A DNA stretch of 64,000 bases from DUOX01 sp050944015 (GCA_050944015.1 JBMNQG010000003.1:6003-70002); one strand, 5' to 3'. Shown: positions 34,349 through 42,786, counted from the first letter of the stretch. The notes: generated from the sequence alone by a model not told the origin. Translations and numbers: made by a program.

Positions 34349-35233
34349 CTAAACCTTATCCGTAGTTTTTTCGCCGAAAAGGCCGGTGGGCTTGGCAATA
34401 AGGATTATTATCAGCAGCGCGAAGGTGAAGGCGTCGGAGAAGGTGGTCCAGCCCAAACCCTTGATTATGTTTTCGCATATGCCGATAATAAACGCACCGA
34501 TAACTGCCCCTGGTATCGAGCCGATACCGCCGAACACTGCGGCAACAAAGCATTTAAGCCCCGGCATACTGCCGGAAAGAGGGGTGACGGCAGTATAGTT
34601 GGAGAAATAGAGCATGCTGCCCACTGCGGCCAGGAGGGAGCCAATGACAAAAGTGACGCTGATTACGGTGTTTATCTTTATTCCCATAAGCTGACTGGTC
34701 TGAAAATCACGGGAGACCGCCCGCATTGCCATGCCGATTTTGGTTTTGTTAATCAGGATAACAAGCGCGACAACCAGGACAATCGTCAAAACGGGCGTAA
34801 AAAGGGTTACAACCTTTGTGGTGGAGCCCAATATGGTAACGCTGTCGCTAATCCAGGGAATGGTGGGATAGGTTTTCGCCAGTCCGCCGGTAACGTACAG
34901 CGCAACGTTCTGAATTAGGTAGGATACACCTATAGCGGATATCATTATGGACATCCTGGGCGCGTTGCGGAGAGGCTTATATGCAACCCTTTCAATCAGG
35001 AAGCCCAGAACTGCAATTATAATGAGGTCCAAGGGTAGCGCAATATAGAGGGGCAGTGATGCCGTCAGATAAATCATTATCAGGCCGGCAGCCATAAACA
35101 GATCGCCGTGGGCGAAGTTGATAAGCCTTAATATGCCGTAGACCATAGTATAGCCGATTGCTATCAGCGCATATTGCCCGCCCACGGATATGCCGGCCAA
35201 AAAGTATGGCAGGTTTTCTCTTATAAAATCCAT
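34349..35233 (-). CDS. livH: branched-chain amino acid ABC transporter, permease LivH
   Basis: Permease partner of LivM. 294 residues, about eight membrane segments. Typical segments: GGQYALIAIGYTMVYGILRLINFAHGDLFM, ERVAYKPLRNAPRMSIMISAIG, and AVSRDFQTSQLMGIKINTVI (the ATPase-contact loop), followed by KCFVAAVFGGIGSIPGAVIGAF. GGAGG precedes the ATG. It lies 158 bases after livJ, with a GC-rich hairpin between them, and 10 bases before livM. Confidence 0.95.
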   Translation of the reverse strand: MDFIRENLPYFLAGISVGGQYALIAIGYTMVYGILRLINFAHGDLFMAAGLIMIYLTASLPLYIALPLDLIIIAVLGFLIERVAYKPLRNAPRMSIMISAIGVSYLIQNVALYVTGGLAKTYPTIPWISDSVTILGSTTKVVTLFTPVLTIVLVVALVILINKTKIGMAMRAVSRDFQTSQLMGIKINTVISVTFVIGSLLAAVGSMLYFSNYTAVTPLSGSMPGLKCFVAAVFGGIGSIPGAVIGAFIIGICENIIKGLGWTTFSDAFTFALLIIILIAKPTGLFGEKTTDKV

Positions 35234-35316
35234 GGATTTCCTCCGTTTAAAGGCTGCCGTGGAAGAAAACTGCTTTTCTCCGGAGCAACCCAGTTTTTCT
35301 CAAATAAACGGGATTT

Positions 35317-35340
35317 GGCGGGGGCGCAAAAGCCCCCGCC
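35317..35340 (-). terminator. GC-rich hairpin between livJ and livH
   Basis: GGCGGGGGC / GCCCCCGCC with a 6-base loop and no real U-tract. In this position such hairpins usually protect the binding-protein mRNA end or pass only part of the transcripts downstream, giving more binding protein than permease. Confidence 0.65.
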
Positions 35341-35391
35341 CAAATTATTAAACAACCTAAATGCTAAGCAAGTAATAGCTATAAAAGCCTA

Positions 35392-36567
35392 TTAAACTTT
35401 GGCAATCTGAACAAATTCCCACTTGCCTGTCTCAGTGTTGACGGACTTGACGTATGCCACATCGCGCTTGGCGTCGCCTATCTCGTTAAACTCGATAAGA
35501 CCGCTTACGCCGTTGTAGCTGATACCCCAAAGAGCTTCCATAATTTTCGCGGGGTCGGTGCTCTTGGCGGCCTTAATTGCCTCAAGAGCCACAAAGTATG
35601 CGTCATAGCCCATGGCGGTTACAGCGGCGATTTCATCGTTGCCGTTGTTGTTAGCCAGATACTGCTCGTTGCCTTTGGCGTTAAGCCATTCCTTGATTCC
35701 CTTGTCGAACTCGGGGTTGCCGCCCTCCTGATAGAAGGTCGTCACAGCGATGCTGACGTTCTTGCCCTTTGCGGCATCAAGAATGACGTTGGAATCCCAG
35801 GTGTCGCCGGCCAGGAGAGGAATGCCGATGTTCTGAGCATGAGCCTGGTCGATGATGAGGGCAGCTGCCTCTGTGGATACGGGGGCAAAGAAGACTCCGG
35901 CTCCGGCGTTCTTGGCGTTGGCAACGTAGGATGTGAAGTCGGTGTTGCCTTCGGGGAATGTCTCGAACACTACGGTGCCGCCTAGTCCTTCAAAGGCTTC
36001 CTTAAAGTAATTGCAGAGGCCGACAGAGTAGTCGTCGCCCAACTTGGCAAGGCAGTAAGCAGTGGTTACGCCCAGGTCGTTAAAAGCATAGTTGGCCAGC
36101 ACAGTGCCCTGGAAGGGATCCAGGTAGCAGATACGGAAATAGTGGGTGTTGCCCTCAGTGACCTGGGGGTTGGTGCAGGTGATGCCGATAACGGGAATGC
36201 CTGCGGAGGCAAAGGTATCGGATCCGGCAATTGAAACGCTGGAACCGTAGGAGCCAAGGACAACGGAGCACTTGGCGTTGACCAGAGCGGAGGCTGCGGC
36301 AACTGCCTTGTCGTTGGAGGATTCGTTATCCTCGATTACGAGCTCAACTTTGTAGGTCTTGCCATCCACATCAACAGTGGGCTGTATGTAGTTGGCGTAC
36401 TGGATACCGAGGGTCTCCTGCTTGCCGCCGGCGCCGTTGTCGCCGGAAGCGGGTTCAAATACACCAATCTTAATTGTGTCGGACTTGGCGCTCCCGCCGC
36501 CGGAACAGCCTGCAAACAAAACAAGCATTAGGCACAGCGCCAGTACAAGAGCTGTTACTCTTTTCAT
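35392..36567 (-). CDS. livJ: branched-chain amino acid binding lipoprotein LivJ
   Basis: Extracellular ligand-binding lipoprotein of the Leu/Ile/Val family. 391 residues. Lipoprotein signal ends LMLVLFAGC with Cys near 20, then a Gly/Ser linker. The mature domain opens TIKIGVFEPASGDNGAGGKQETLGIQYA and contains VLGSYGSSVSIAGSDTFASAGIPVIG. Of two ATGs in tandem, the 36567 one has the better distance (9 bases) from AGGAGG. First gene of the operon, with a near-consensus promoter at 36675-36703. Which amino acid is bound cannot be told. Confidence 0.94.
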   Translation of the reverse strand: MKRVTALVLALCLMLVLFAGCSGGGSAKSDTIKIGVFEPASGDNGAGGKQETLGIQYANYIQPTVDVDGKTYKVELVIEDNESSNDKAVAAASALVNAKCSVVLGSYGSSVSIAGSDTFASAGIPVIGITCTNPQVTEGNTHYFRICYLDPFQGTVLANYAFNDLGVTTAYCLAKLGDDYSVGLCNYFKEAFEGLGGTVVFETFPEGNTDFTSYVANAKNAGAGVFFAPVSTEAAALIIDQAHAQNIGIPLLAGDTWDSNVILDAAKGKNVSIAVTTFYQEGGNPEFDKGIKEWLNAKGNEQYLANNNGNDEIAAVTAMGYDAYFVALEAIKAAKSTDPAKIMEALWGISYNGVSGLIEFNEIGDAKRDVAYVKSVNTETGKWEFVQIAKV

Positions 36568-36674
36568 TTTCATTTTCCTCCTCAATTTTCATTCAATACA
36601 ACGATACAATCTTGCCTGTAGGTTTGTGTCCGCTCTGGGCGAACATATGTTTTCATCTATAAATACATGCAAGA

Positions 36675-36703
36675 ATTATAAACTAAAATTCACATTATTG
36701 CAA
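36675..36703 (-). promoter_or_regulatory. liv operon promoter
   Basis: TTGCAA (36703-36698), 17 bp, TATAAT (36680-36675) on the minus strand. Leader is about 100 nt; no T-box or CodY-like palindrome stands out. Confidence 0.8.
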
Positions 36704-36733
36704 GAACTTTATAAAAATTTATACTTTCTCCCT

Positions 36734-37930
36734 TCAATAAATTGTCGGACTTTTCGTCCAATCCCTGCCGCCCCTTCGCTCCTGTTTGACAGCATATCCC
36801 AAGACATACAAATCATGGGCTGCGCTGCCCAGCTCAAATATCTTCCTGGAGTCCGTGTCCAGTCTTTTTACGGAGGCCGGCTTTGTGACGACGGGTACGT
36901 GGGCCTTTTCATTTATTTCCCGAAGCAGCTCCCGCCCTTTTTCATTGGCGGCGAGCAGCCTTGCGTAGGCGGGGATGCCGGCCGACATTTCAGCAGTGAT
37001 GCCGAGGGCCACGCACATGGTCATCCTCCGCAGGCGTGACATGGCGTAGCGTTTGGTTTTGGCCGCGGAATAAACGGCGTCCAGGGTGGGTTCCAGCCTT
37101 GCACAGCGGTACAGGCGGTTTCCCAGCCCTTCGCTGGCGTCGGGTGAAAGCTCGAAACGCTCTTTTTCCGAGAAACGCAGCCTGGACAGGATGGCTGTTT
37201 CGAGATCCTCCATTTTTACAGGCCCCCTCCCCTGCTCTGATTCCCTGCGGTAGACCTCCGTGGCGGCGGGTGGTATGAACTCGTCTATATTCATGCCGGC
37301 CCTGAGCATTGCCCGGAGCTCCGACGCGGAGCGATAGGCGTCCTTTCCCGGCATGTCATGCCCGGCCCCCTTTCTGGGGACGGTCATGGGCTGGATGTCA
37401 AGTCCCAAATCATATATGGCCTTCAAATACTCCACCGCCAAAATGTTGTTGGGGGTCTTCATGTGCTCCGCCAGTCCGCCCAGGTCCTGCTCAATAACCC
37501 TCTGCCTCGCCGCGGCGTACGGAATCCCCGTTTCCAGGAAGGGCTTTATCCTCTCGTCCACGGAGGGGTGCAGCAGGGCCTCCGCCAGCCTTGACAAGGG
37601 CTCCAGATTGCCCGTTTCACTGCCGAAACTAAGGTGGGTCACAACCCCCAGGGACCCCAAAAGCCCCACGCCGCCCCTGGCGAAGCCCTCGGCGGAAGAC
37701 AGAGACCAGGGCAGGGGCAGCTCGAAAACCAGATCCGCGCCGCAGCGCACGGCGGCTTCCGCCCTGGCGTGCTTATTGAAAACAGCCGTCTCGCCCCTCT
37801 GGACGAAATCGCCGCTCATGGCGCACACTATCACCGAATCCTCCTCCGCCAGCCTGCGGCTCTCCTCGATATGGTGAAGATGCCCAAGATGAAAGGGATT
37901 ATATTCGCAAACAATGCCTATAATTTTCAT
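36734..37930 (-). CDS. tmcAL: tRNA(Met) cytidine acetate ligase
   Basis: HIGH-motif nucleotidyltransferase-fold enzyme that makes N4-acetylcytidine at the elongator tRNA-Met wobble base from acetate and ATP. 398 residues. Opens IIGIVCEYNPFHLGHLHHIE, then CAMSGDFVQRGE, ADLVFELPLPWSLSSAEGFA and NNILAVEYLKAI. It was formerly UPF0348/YlbM. Divergent from acetate kinase; both enzymes use acetate, though the neighbourhood may be chance. AAAGGA precedes the ATG. Confidence 0.93.
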   Translation of the reverse strand: MKIIGIVCEYNPFHLGHLHHIEESRRLAEEDSVIVCAMSGDFVQRGETAVFNKHARAEAAVRCGADLVFELPLPWSLSSAEGFARGGVGLLGSLGVVTHLSFGSETGNLEPLSRLAEALLHPSVDERIKPFLETGIPYAAARQRVIEQDLGGLAEHMKTPNNILAVEYLKAIYDLGLDIQPMTVPRKGAGHDMPGKDAYRSASELRAMLRAGMNIDEFIPPAATEVYRRESEQGRGPVKMEDLETAILSRLRFSEKERFELSPDASEGLGNRLYRCARLEPTLDAVYSAAKTKRYAMSRLRRMTMCVALGITAEMSAGIPAYARLLAANEKGRELLREINEKAHVPVVTKPASVKRLDTDSRKIFELGSAAHDLYVLGYAVKQERRGGRDWTKSPTIY

Positions 37931-38007
37931 AAGCGGTTCCTTTCCTGAAAAAAACTTGCGTTTTGTAGAAATAGGGGTAAAATATCTTATGAAGGATGAT
38001 AGGATGG

Positions 38008-38038
38008 AACAGGGCAGGCTCCCGGCCTGCTCGGTTCA
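38008..38038. repeat. hairpin upstream of ackA
   Basis: GAAC-a-GGGCAGGC...GCCTGCTC-g-GTTC forms a nested stem of about 12 pairs without a U-run, in the 173-base gap between tmcAL and ackA. It may be in the ackA leader. Upstream of ackA, TATAAT occurs near 38068, without a good -35. Confidence 0.4.
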
Positions 38039-38103
38039 TGTCCGGCTCACGTATGTTTTTACGTCACATTTATAATAAAATATAACAAGAAAGGATTGCA
38101 ACA

Positions 38104-39309
38104 ATGAAAGTTCTAGTTATCAACGCAGGGAGTTCTTCATTGAAGTATCAGCTTTTTGATATGGATACTGAGACCGTCATGGCCAAGGGCCTTTGCGAGC
38201 GGATTGGCATTGACGGCCACCTGAAGCACACTCCCCTCGTCGGCGGAAAGCCTGTATTTAACGAAGACGTGAATCTTCCGACCCACGCCGAGGCGATCGC
38301 GCAGGTCATTGAAAAGCTCACCAGCAAGGAATACGGCGTAGTTTCCTCAATGTCCGAAATCGAGGCCGTCGGCCATCGCGTGGTGCACGGAGGCGAGGCA
38401 TTTAAGAGCTCCGTTCTCATTGACGACAAGGTTATGGCCACCCTTGAGGAATGCATCCCCCTGGCGCCGCTTCACAACCCCGCCAACATCACCGGCATCA
38501 AGGCCTGCACCGCGGTAATGGGCGACGTGCCCCAGGTGGCTGTGTTTGATACCTCCTTCCATCAAACCATGCCCCCCAAGGCGTTCATGTACGCCCTGCC
38601 CTACAGCTATTACACCGACCTGAAAATCCGCCGCTACGGCTTCCACGGCACCAGCCACCGCTACGTTTCCCGCCGGGTTGCAGAAATCCTCGGCGTGCCC
38701 GTGGAAAACCTGAAGATTATTTCCTGCCACATGGGCAACGGCAGCTCCGTCTGCGCCATATCCGGCGGAAAAAGCGTGGACACCTCTATGGGCTTTACTC
38801 CCCTTGTCGGCCTGCCCATGGGCACCCGCTGCGGCGACCTGGACAACGGCGTTCTCCAGTATATCATGCACAAGAACGGATATAACATTGATGAAATGCT
38901 CAACATACTCAACAAGCAATCCGGCGTATTGGGCGTTTCCGGAGTTTCTTCAGACTTCCGGGACATAGAAGAAGCCGCCAGAAAGGGAGACGAGCGCTCC
39001 GCCCTGGCCCTTGAAATGTTCTACTACAGCGTCGCCAAGGTTATCGGCTCGTACGTGGCGGCCATGAACGGCGTGGACGTGATAGCGTTCACCGCCGGCA
39101 TCGGCGAAAACAGCGACGCCACAAGAGCTGGCATCTGCGAATACCTCACATATCTGGGCTGCTACCTTGATCCCGAGGCCAACAAGGTGCGCGTCAAGGA
39201 AGCCGTAATTTCCACGCCCGACTCCAAAGTCAAGATACTGGTAGTCCCCACAAACGAGGAGCTGGTCATAGCCAGAGATACGCTGGAGCTTGTAAGCGGC
39301 CGGAAGTAA
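38104..39309 (+). CDS. ackA: acetate kinase
   Basis: Makes ATP from acetyl phosphate, the energy-yielding end of acetate fermentation. 401 residues. ASKHA-fold signatures: VLVINAGSSSLKYQLFD (5' end), AVGHRVVHGG, FDTSFHQTMP, RRYGFHGTSHRYV, SCHMGNGSSV and FTAGIGENS. AAAGGA lies 8 bases before the ATG. No phosphotransacetylase is adjacent, unlike many Clostridia. Ends convergently with the HD-domain gene. Confidence 0.97.
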   Translation: MKVLVINAGSSSLKYQLFDMDTETVMAKGLCERIGIDGHLKHTPLVGGKPVFNEDVNLPTHAEAIAQVIEKLTSKEYGVVSSMSEIEAVGHRVVHGGEAFKSSVLIDDKVMATLEECIPLAPLHNPANITGIKACTAVMGDVPQVAVFDTSFHQTMPPKAFMYALPYSYYTDLKIRRYGFHGTSHRYVSRRVAEILGVPVENLKIISCHMGNGSSVCAISGGKSVDTSMGFTPLVGLPMGTRCGDLDNGVLQYIMHKNGYNIDEMLNILNKQSGVLGVSGVSSDFRDIEEAARKGDERSALALEMFYYSVAKVIGSYVAAMNGVDVIAFTAGIGENSDATRAGICEYLTYLGCYLDPEANKVRVKEAVISTPDSKVKILVVPTNEELVIARDTLELVSGRK

Positions 39310-39393
39310 TCCATTCCGGCCTGGGCAGGCGGACTGATATAGCTAATAAACCGAGCAGCAGACGGTATGGCTGCCATTACAAAACTTGCCCCG

Positions 39394-39936
39394 TCAGCTT
39401 TTCATGGCCTCCAGGGTCTTTGTCACCAGCTCTGAAACGTCCAGGCCCAGCATTTCCGCTCCCCTCTTGATTACCTCCCTGGAGCAGCCGGCGGCAAAGG
39501 ACGGGGTCTTAAACTTTTTCATAACGGACTTGGCGGTCATGTCGCTCATTCCGGTGGGGCGCATGAGGGCCACCGCCCCTATAAGTCCGGTAAGCTCGTC
39601 CACCGCAAAGAGCACCTTTTCCATATAATGAACCGGCTCCACCTGTGAGCAAATGCCGTAGCCGTGGCTGACAACCGCGTGTATCAATTCCTCGTCCATG
39701 TCCAGTTCCCGCAGAATCTCCAAGGCCTTGACGCAGTGCTCCTCCGGGTAAAGCTCGAAGTCAATGTCGTGGAGAATGCCCACGGTCCTCCAGAAATCCT
39801 CTCTGCCCGGGTCGTGCTCCCTGGCGAAATAGCCCAGAACCTTCGACACGGTCAGCGCGTGCTGTATATGGAAATCCTGGGTGTTGTATTTTTTAAATAT
39901 CACAAGGGCCTCGTCGGGGGTGGGTATGTAGCTCAT
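39394..39936 (-). CDS. HD-domain phosphohydrolase
   Basis: 180-residue metal-dependent HD protein of unknown substrate. FHIQHALTVSKVLGYFAREH supplies the first His, TVGILHDIDFELYPEEH the HD pair, and HAVVSHGYG later ligands; DELTGLIGAVALMRP follows. This architecture is common in Clostridia, where members are annotated only as HD family hydrolases. The ATG at 39936 has GGGAGG 7 bases before it; the in-frame ATG five codons earlier overlaps that site. Promoter at 39979-40007. Confidence 0.85.
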   Translation of the reverse strand: MSYIPTPDEALVIFKKYNTQDFHIQHALTVSKVLGYFAREHDPGREDFWRTVGILHDIDFELYPEEHCVKALEILRELDMDEELIHAVVSHGYGICSQVEPVHYMEKVLFAVDELTGLIGAVALMRPTGMSDMTAKSVMKKFKTPSFAAGCSREVIKRGAEMLGLDVSELVTKTLEAMKS

Positions 39937-39978
39937 TCTTTTTCCTCCCATTTTTTATATTAGTTAAATAATAACTGG

Positions 39979-40007
39979 ATTATAAGCCAATCCGCATTAA
40001 AATGCAA
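39979..40007 (-). promoter_or_regulatory. promoter of the HD-domain gene
   Basis: TTGCAT (40007-40002), 17 bp, TATAAT (39984-39979) on the minus strand. Its -35 lies in the descending arm of the upstream gene's terminator. Confidence 0.7.
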
Positions 40008-40034
40008 CAGGCCGAGTCTGCACCCGGCCTGTTG
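40005..40034 (-). terminator. terminator of the lipoprotein gene
   Basis: CAACAGGCCG / CGGCCTGTTG with a 10-base loop, followed on the minus strand by CATTTTAA. Confidence 0.7.
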
Positions 40035-40042
40035 GCTTTGGT

Positions 40043-40339
40043 CTAGGGATTAGGAGAGGAAGTGTTAGCACCCTTATTGCCGTCAGTCTTATCCTTTTCG
40101 TTTTTCTCGATAATACCGTCTTCGTCGTCTACAATTCCGTCCTCAACGTCGGACTCCAGGGGATCCATGTCGTCCTGCCCGTCGTTGGGATCGAGGTCGT
40201 TGTCAGGTACTACGTCCTGGGTGGGGGATGTGCCTGGAGCCGTGGGCGAAGGAGAGGGCGGGGCCGGGGTTGTCCGGCAACCACTGAGCAAAGTCAACAG
40301 GAGTGCGGCAATAAGGATATATACCGATAACTTCTTCAT
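40043..40339 (-). CDS. small acidic lipoprotein
   Basis: 98 residues. Lipoprotein signal MKKLSVYILIAALLLTLLSGC, with lipobox LLSGC (Cys21). A Pro/Ser/Thr-rich stretch follows (22-42), then a very acidic Asp/Glu tail (45-85) and a polar end. No fold is recognisable; the mature part looks disordered and may bind cations or wall polymers. GGAGG lies 7 bases before the ATG. Divergent from rubrerythrin. The function is unknown. Confidence 0.75.
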   Translation of the reverse strand: MKKLSVYILIAALLLTLLSGCRTTPAPPSPSPTAPGTSPTQDVVPDNDLDPNDGQDDMDPLESDVEDGIVDDEDGIIEKNEKDKTDGNKGANTSSPNP

Positions 40340-40423
40340 TTTTTTCCTCCATAGTGTTAGTACACAATTATTATTTCATTGTTTGCGAATATTATTAGCA
40401 GTTTAATAAATTTTATTTAATTC

Positions 40424-40451
40424 TTGCAATTAATTGTATATCTGCTAAAAT
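40424..40451 (+). promoter_or_regulatory. rubrerythrin promoter
   Basis: TTGCAA (40424-40429), 16 bp, extended -10 TGCTAAAAT ending at 40451. Confidence 0.7.
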
Positions 40452-40507
40452 ATGAATAAGCTTAAAGGCTTTTTCAAAGCAGAAATTTTGTTACTGGAGG
40501 GATTAGA

Positions 40508-41050
40508 ATGCCAGAACTGAAAGGGAGCAAAACTTACGAAAACCTTGCCGCCGCCTATTCAGGCGAATCGCAGGCCAGCATAAAATATCAGTTTTTCGCC
40601 AGCCAGGCTAAAAAGGACGGTTACGAGCAGATTGCCGAGATATTCTCCGTAACGTCCGGAAATGAGAAGGAGCATGCCAAAATCTGGTACAAGCTGCTGA
40701 ACGGAGGTTCGGTTGGCGACACCATGACCAACCTGCGCATTGCCGCCGAAGGCGAAAACTATGAGTGGACCACAATGTACAAGGAGTTCGCCGAGGTTGC
40801 CGAGCAGGAAGGCTTCCACGACATTGCCGAGAAGTTCAGAGGCGTCGGCGCGGTTGAAAAGGAGCACGAGGAGCGCTATCTTGCCCTCCTGGACAACATT
40901 GAAAAGGGCAGGGTCTTCAAGAGGGAAGGCCAGCAGGTTTGGATTTGCAGAAACTGCGGCCACATCCACATTGGAAGCGAAGCCCCCGCAGTTTGCCCGG
41001 TATGCGACCACCCCAGAGCCTATTTTGAGCTTCGGGCAATTAATTATTAA
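40508..41050 (+). CDS. rbr: rubrerythrin
   Basis: Diiron peroxidase of anaerobes that reduces hydrogen peroxide. 180 residues. The ferritin-like four-helix domain (1-140) has the iron-ligand Glu residues in AAYSGESQASIKYQFF, GNEKEHAKIWYK, EFAEVAEQEGFHDIAEKF and VEKEHEERY. The C-terminal rubredoxin domain (about 147-175) has CRNCG and CPVCDHP. GGAGG precedes the ATG. Monocistronic with strong promoter and terminator. Marks an anaerobic lifestyle. Confidence 0.95.
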   Translation: MPELKGSKTYENLAAAYSGESQASIKYQFFASQAKKDGYEQIAEIFSVTSGNEKEHAKIWYKLLNGGSVGDTMTNLRIAAEGENYEWTTMYKEFAEVAEQEGFHDIAEKFRGVGAVEKEHEERYLALLDNIEKGRVFKREGQQVWICRNCGHIHIGSEAPAVCPVCDHPRAYFELRAINY

Positions 41051-41065
41051 TTGATAAAAAAAAGT

Positions 41066-41092
41066 AAAAACTGCCCCTTGGGGCAGTTTTTT
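41066..41092 (+). terminator. rubrerythrin terminator
   Basis: AAAAACTGCCCC-tt-GGGGCAGTTTTTTT; the strong hairpin with U-run begins 16 bases past the stop. Confidence 0.92.
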
Positions 41093-41153
41093 TATTGAAG
41101 TTCATATTTTTCCGGCTTACACTGTAACGCGAGGCAGGGCATTCAATTTGCGC

Positions 41154-41894
41154 TTATTTGACATAAGTGTCTTTCATATGGAGTCCCCCGGAGACCCGCT
41201 TGTACAGGAGAAAGGTGAGCACCGAGACCACAATGCCCTTAAGAAGGTTAAAAGGCACGACGGCGTAGAGAACCAGCGTCGTGAGGCTGGTTATGTTGCT
41301 GTTTACCGCAGTTCCCATGGCTATGATGCTATCAAGGGGCGGGCCGAACAGCTTGGAAAAGGTGGGTATCAGATAGACGGCGTTAAACAGGCTGCCGAAT
41401 ATGGTCATGGTCAGGGTCCCCCCCGCCATGGCGATAACCGCGCCCTTTTTGCTCTTGTGCTTGTGGTAAATAATGGACGCGGGCAGCACCATGGAACAGC
41501 CCACAACAAAGTTTGCAAAGTCCCCCACAAAGGCTGTGGTGGTACCCTTGATGACAAGCTTTATGATAATTTTCAATAATTCGCAGATGACGCCCGCCAC
41601 GGGCCCCAGGGCGAAGGTGCAGATGAGCACGGGAAGCTCGCTGAGGTCTATTTCATAAAAAGCCGGGGCGAAAAACAGGGGTATTTCAAAAAGCATTAAA
41701 ACCCCGGCCACCGTGGCCATCATTGCTATGTAGGCTATGTATTTGGAACGCCTCCGGTACCGCTCCATTTTTATGAAATAGCGTTCCGCAAGGAGGGCCA
41801 GAAAAAACAGCCCGGCGAAAATGATAATGCACACCAAAACAAAAGTCAGGTTGTCCGCAGCGGAATTAAGCAAGTCCGAAAACCTCTTCAGCAT
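41154..41894 (-). CDS. ribU: riboflavin ECF transporter substrate-binding subunit RibU
   Basis: S-component of an energy-coupling-factor vitamin importer. 246 residues. The six-helix core spans about 48-235, with FALGPVAGVICELLKIIIKLVIKG and VGDFANFVVGC as the ECF S-component signature. The N terminus (1-45) adds an extra predicted membrane helix (FVLVCIIIFAGLFFLALLAERY) not seen in the short RibU forms. Riboflavin specificity rests on the FMN riboswitch directly upstream. The shared EcfAAT module is not in the window. GGAGG lies about 11 bases before the ATG. Confidence 0.88.
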   Translation of the reverse strand: MLKRFSDLLNSAADNLTFVLVCIIIFAGLFFLALLAERYFIKMERYRRRSKYIAYIAMMATVAGVLMLFEIPLFFAPAFYEIDLSELPVLICTFALGPVAGVICELLKIIIKLVIKGTTTAFVGDFANFVVGCSMVLPASIIYHKHKSKKGAVIAMAGGTLTMTIFGSLFNAVYLIPTFSKLFGPPLDSIIAMGTAVNSNITSLTTLVLYAVVPFNLLKGIVVSVLTFLLYKRVSGGLHMKDTYVK

Positions 41895-41910
41895 CTTTTC
41901 TTATCTCCTC

Positions 41911-41951
41911 CAAAAAAATAATAAACGCCTGAATCCGTGTCTTCAGGCGTT
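41911..41951 (-). terminator. riboswitch-controlled terminator before ribU
   Basis: AACGCCTGAA / TTCAGGCGTT stem followed on the minus strand by TTATTATTTTTTT, 17 bases before the ribU ribosome site. This is the expression platform of the FMN element: FMN binding should favour this hairpin and stop transcription. Confidence 0.88.
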
Positions 41952-42017
41952 AAAATATATTCAGGCAAAATGAATGCAAAATGCAGGCGCATTTAAGCAT
42001 CTCAATATATTCCAACG

Positions 42018-42127
42018 TATCTTCTCCCATCCAGACTATACTGTCGGTATTGGAATTTCACCAATTCTGCGGCTTGCGCCGCTCGCGGACTGTCACCGCC
42101 GGTCGGGAACTTCACCCTGCCCCGAAG
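42018..42127 (-). promoter_or_regulatory. FMN riboswitch (RFN element)
   Basis: Minus-strand sequence shows the conserved RFN parts in order: CTTCGGGGCAGGGTG, AATTCCCGACCGGCGGT-like core (here AAGTTCCCGACCGGCGGT), GACAGTCCGCGAGC, a variable stem, TTGGTGAAATTCCAA, ACCGACAGT and GTCTGGATGGGAGAAG. It binds FMN and represses riboflavin uptake when FMN is plentiful. It sits in the leader of ribU. Confidence 0.97.
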
Positions 42128-42153
42128 ACACAATTGTTCAGTTGTCGCGTATT

Positions 42154-42181
42154 ATTATAGCATACTTTTCATAGAATGCAA
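42154..42181 (-). promoter_or_regulatory. ribU promoter
   Basis: TTGCAT (42181-42176), 16 bp, TATAAT (42159-42154) with an upstream TG on the minus strand, about 20 bases before the riboswitch. Confidence 0.75.
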
Positions 42182-42187
42182 GTGCCC

Positions 42188-42216
42188 TTTACTATGCAAA
42201 CCGGCTGTAATATAAT
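42188..42216 (+). promoter_or_regulatory. promoter of the YpsA-like gene
   Basis: TTTACT (42188-42193), 17 bp, TATAAT (42211-42216). The -35 boxes of this and the ribU promoter almost touch, back to back. Confidence 0.7.
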
Positions 42217-42254
42217 ATCATATCGGAGCCAGCAACTGCCGGGGGGAATCCACG

Positions 42255-42761
42255 ATGATAGATAGAGCCAGAACCTGCGCCTTCACCGGCCACAGGGAAA
42301 ACAAGCTGCCCTGGGGCGGCAATGAAAACGACGCCCGCTGCATCGCCCTGAAGGAAAAAATCTACGACGCCGTGGAAGCGGTGTACGCCGCGGGAATCCG
42401 GCACTTTATCTGCGGAATGGCAACGGGCTGCGACACATACTTCTGCGAGGCCGTCATGGCCCTGCGCGGCGAGCACCCGGAAGTGACCATAGAGGCGGCC
42501 ATCCCCTGGGAGGGTCAGGCTTCCCGCTGGAGCCAGGCCCAGCGGAAGCGGTATTACAGGCTGCTGGCGGAGTGCGACTGCCAGACCCTGGTGCAGAAGC
42601 ACTACTCTGCGGACTGCATGATGCGCCGCAACCGTTATATGGTGGAGTCCTCCTCCATTGTCATCGCCGTTTACAACGGCAGCCCGGGCGGCACCATGAA
42701 CACCCTGCTCTACGCCATGCGCCAGGGCCTGCAAATAATCGAAATACCGGTGGAAAAGTAA
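42255..42761 (+). CDS. SLOG family protein (YpsA/DUF1273-like)
   Basis: 168-residue Rossmann-like SLOG protein. CAFTGHREN near 8-16 is the first glycine/His loop, HFICGMATGCDTYFCEAVMAL the nucleotide-binding segment. NRYMVESSSIVIAVYNGSPGGTMNTLLYAM is the classic SLOG C-terminal GG motif. B. subtilis YpsA (GpsB-linked) is the best-known relative. Members are thought to bind nucleotide-derived ligands, and the substrate is unknown. GGGGGG lies 8 bases before the ATG. Flanked by its own promoter and terminator. Confidence 0.85.
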   Translation: MIDRARTCAFTGHRENKLPWGGNENDARCIALKEKIYDAVEAVYAAGIRHFICGMATGCDTYFCEAVMALRGEHPEVTIEAAIPWEGQASRWSQAQRKRYYRLLAECDCQTLVQKHYSADCMMRRNRYMVESSSIVIAVYNGSPGGTMNTLLYAMRQGLQIIEIPVEK

Positions 42762-42762
42762 G

Positions 42763-42786
42763 GCGCGGCTTTGCCGCGCTTTTTTA
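42763..42786 (+). terminator. terminator of the YpsA-like gene
   Basis: GCGCGGC-ttt-GCCGCGC followed by TTTTTTATT. Confidence 0.9.

Noticed and set aside
37992..38085. Short plus-strand frame starting ATGAAGGATGATAGG before ackA.
   Set aside because: No convincing ribosome site; its sequence is mostly the hairpin at 38008-38038.
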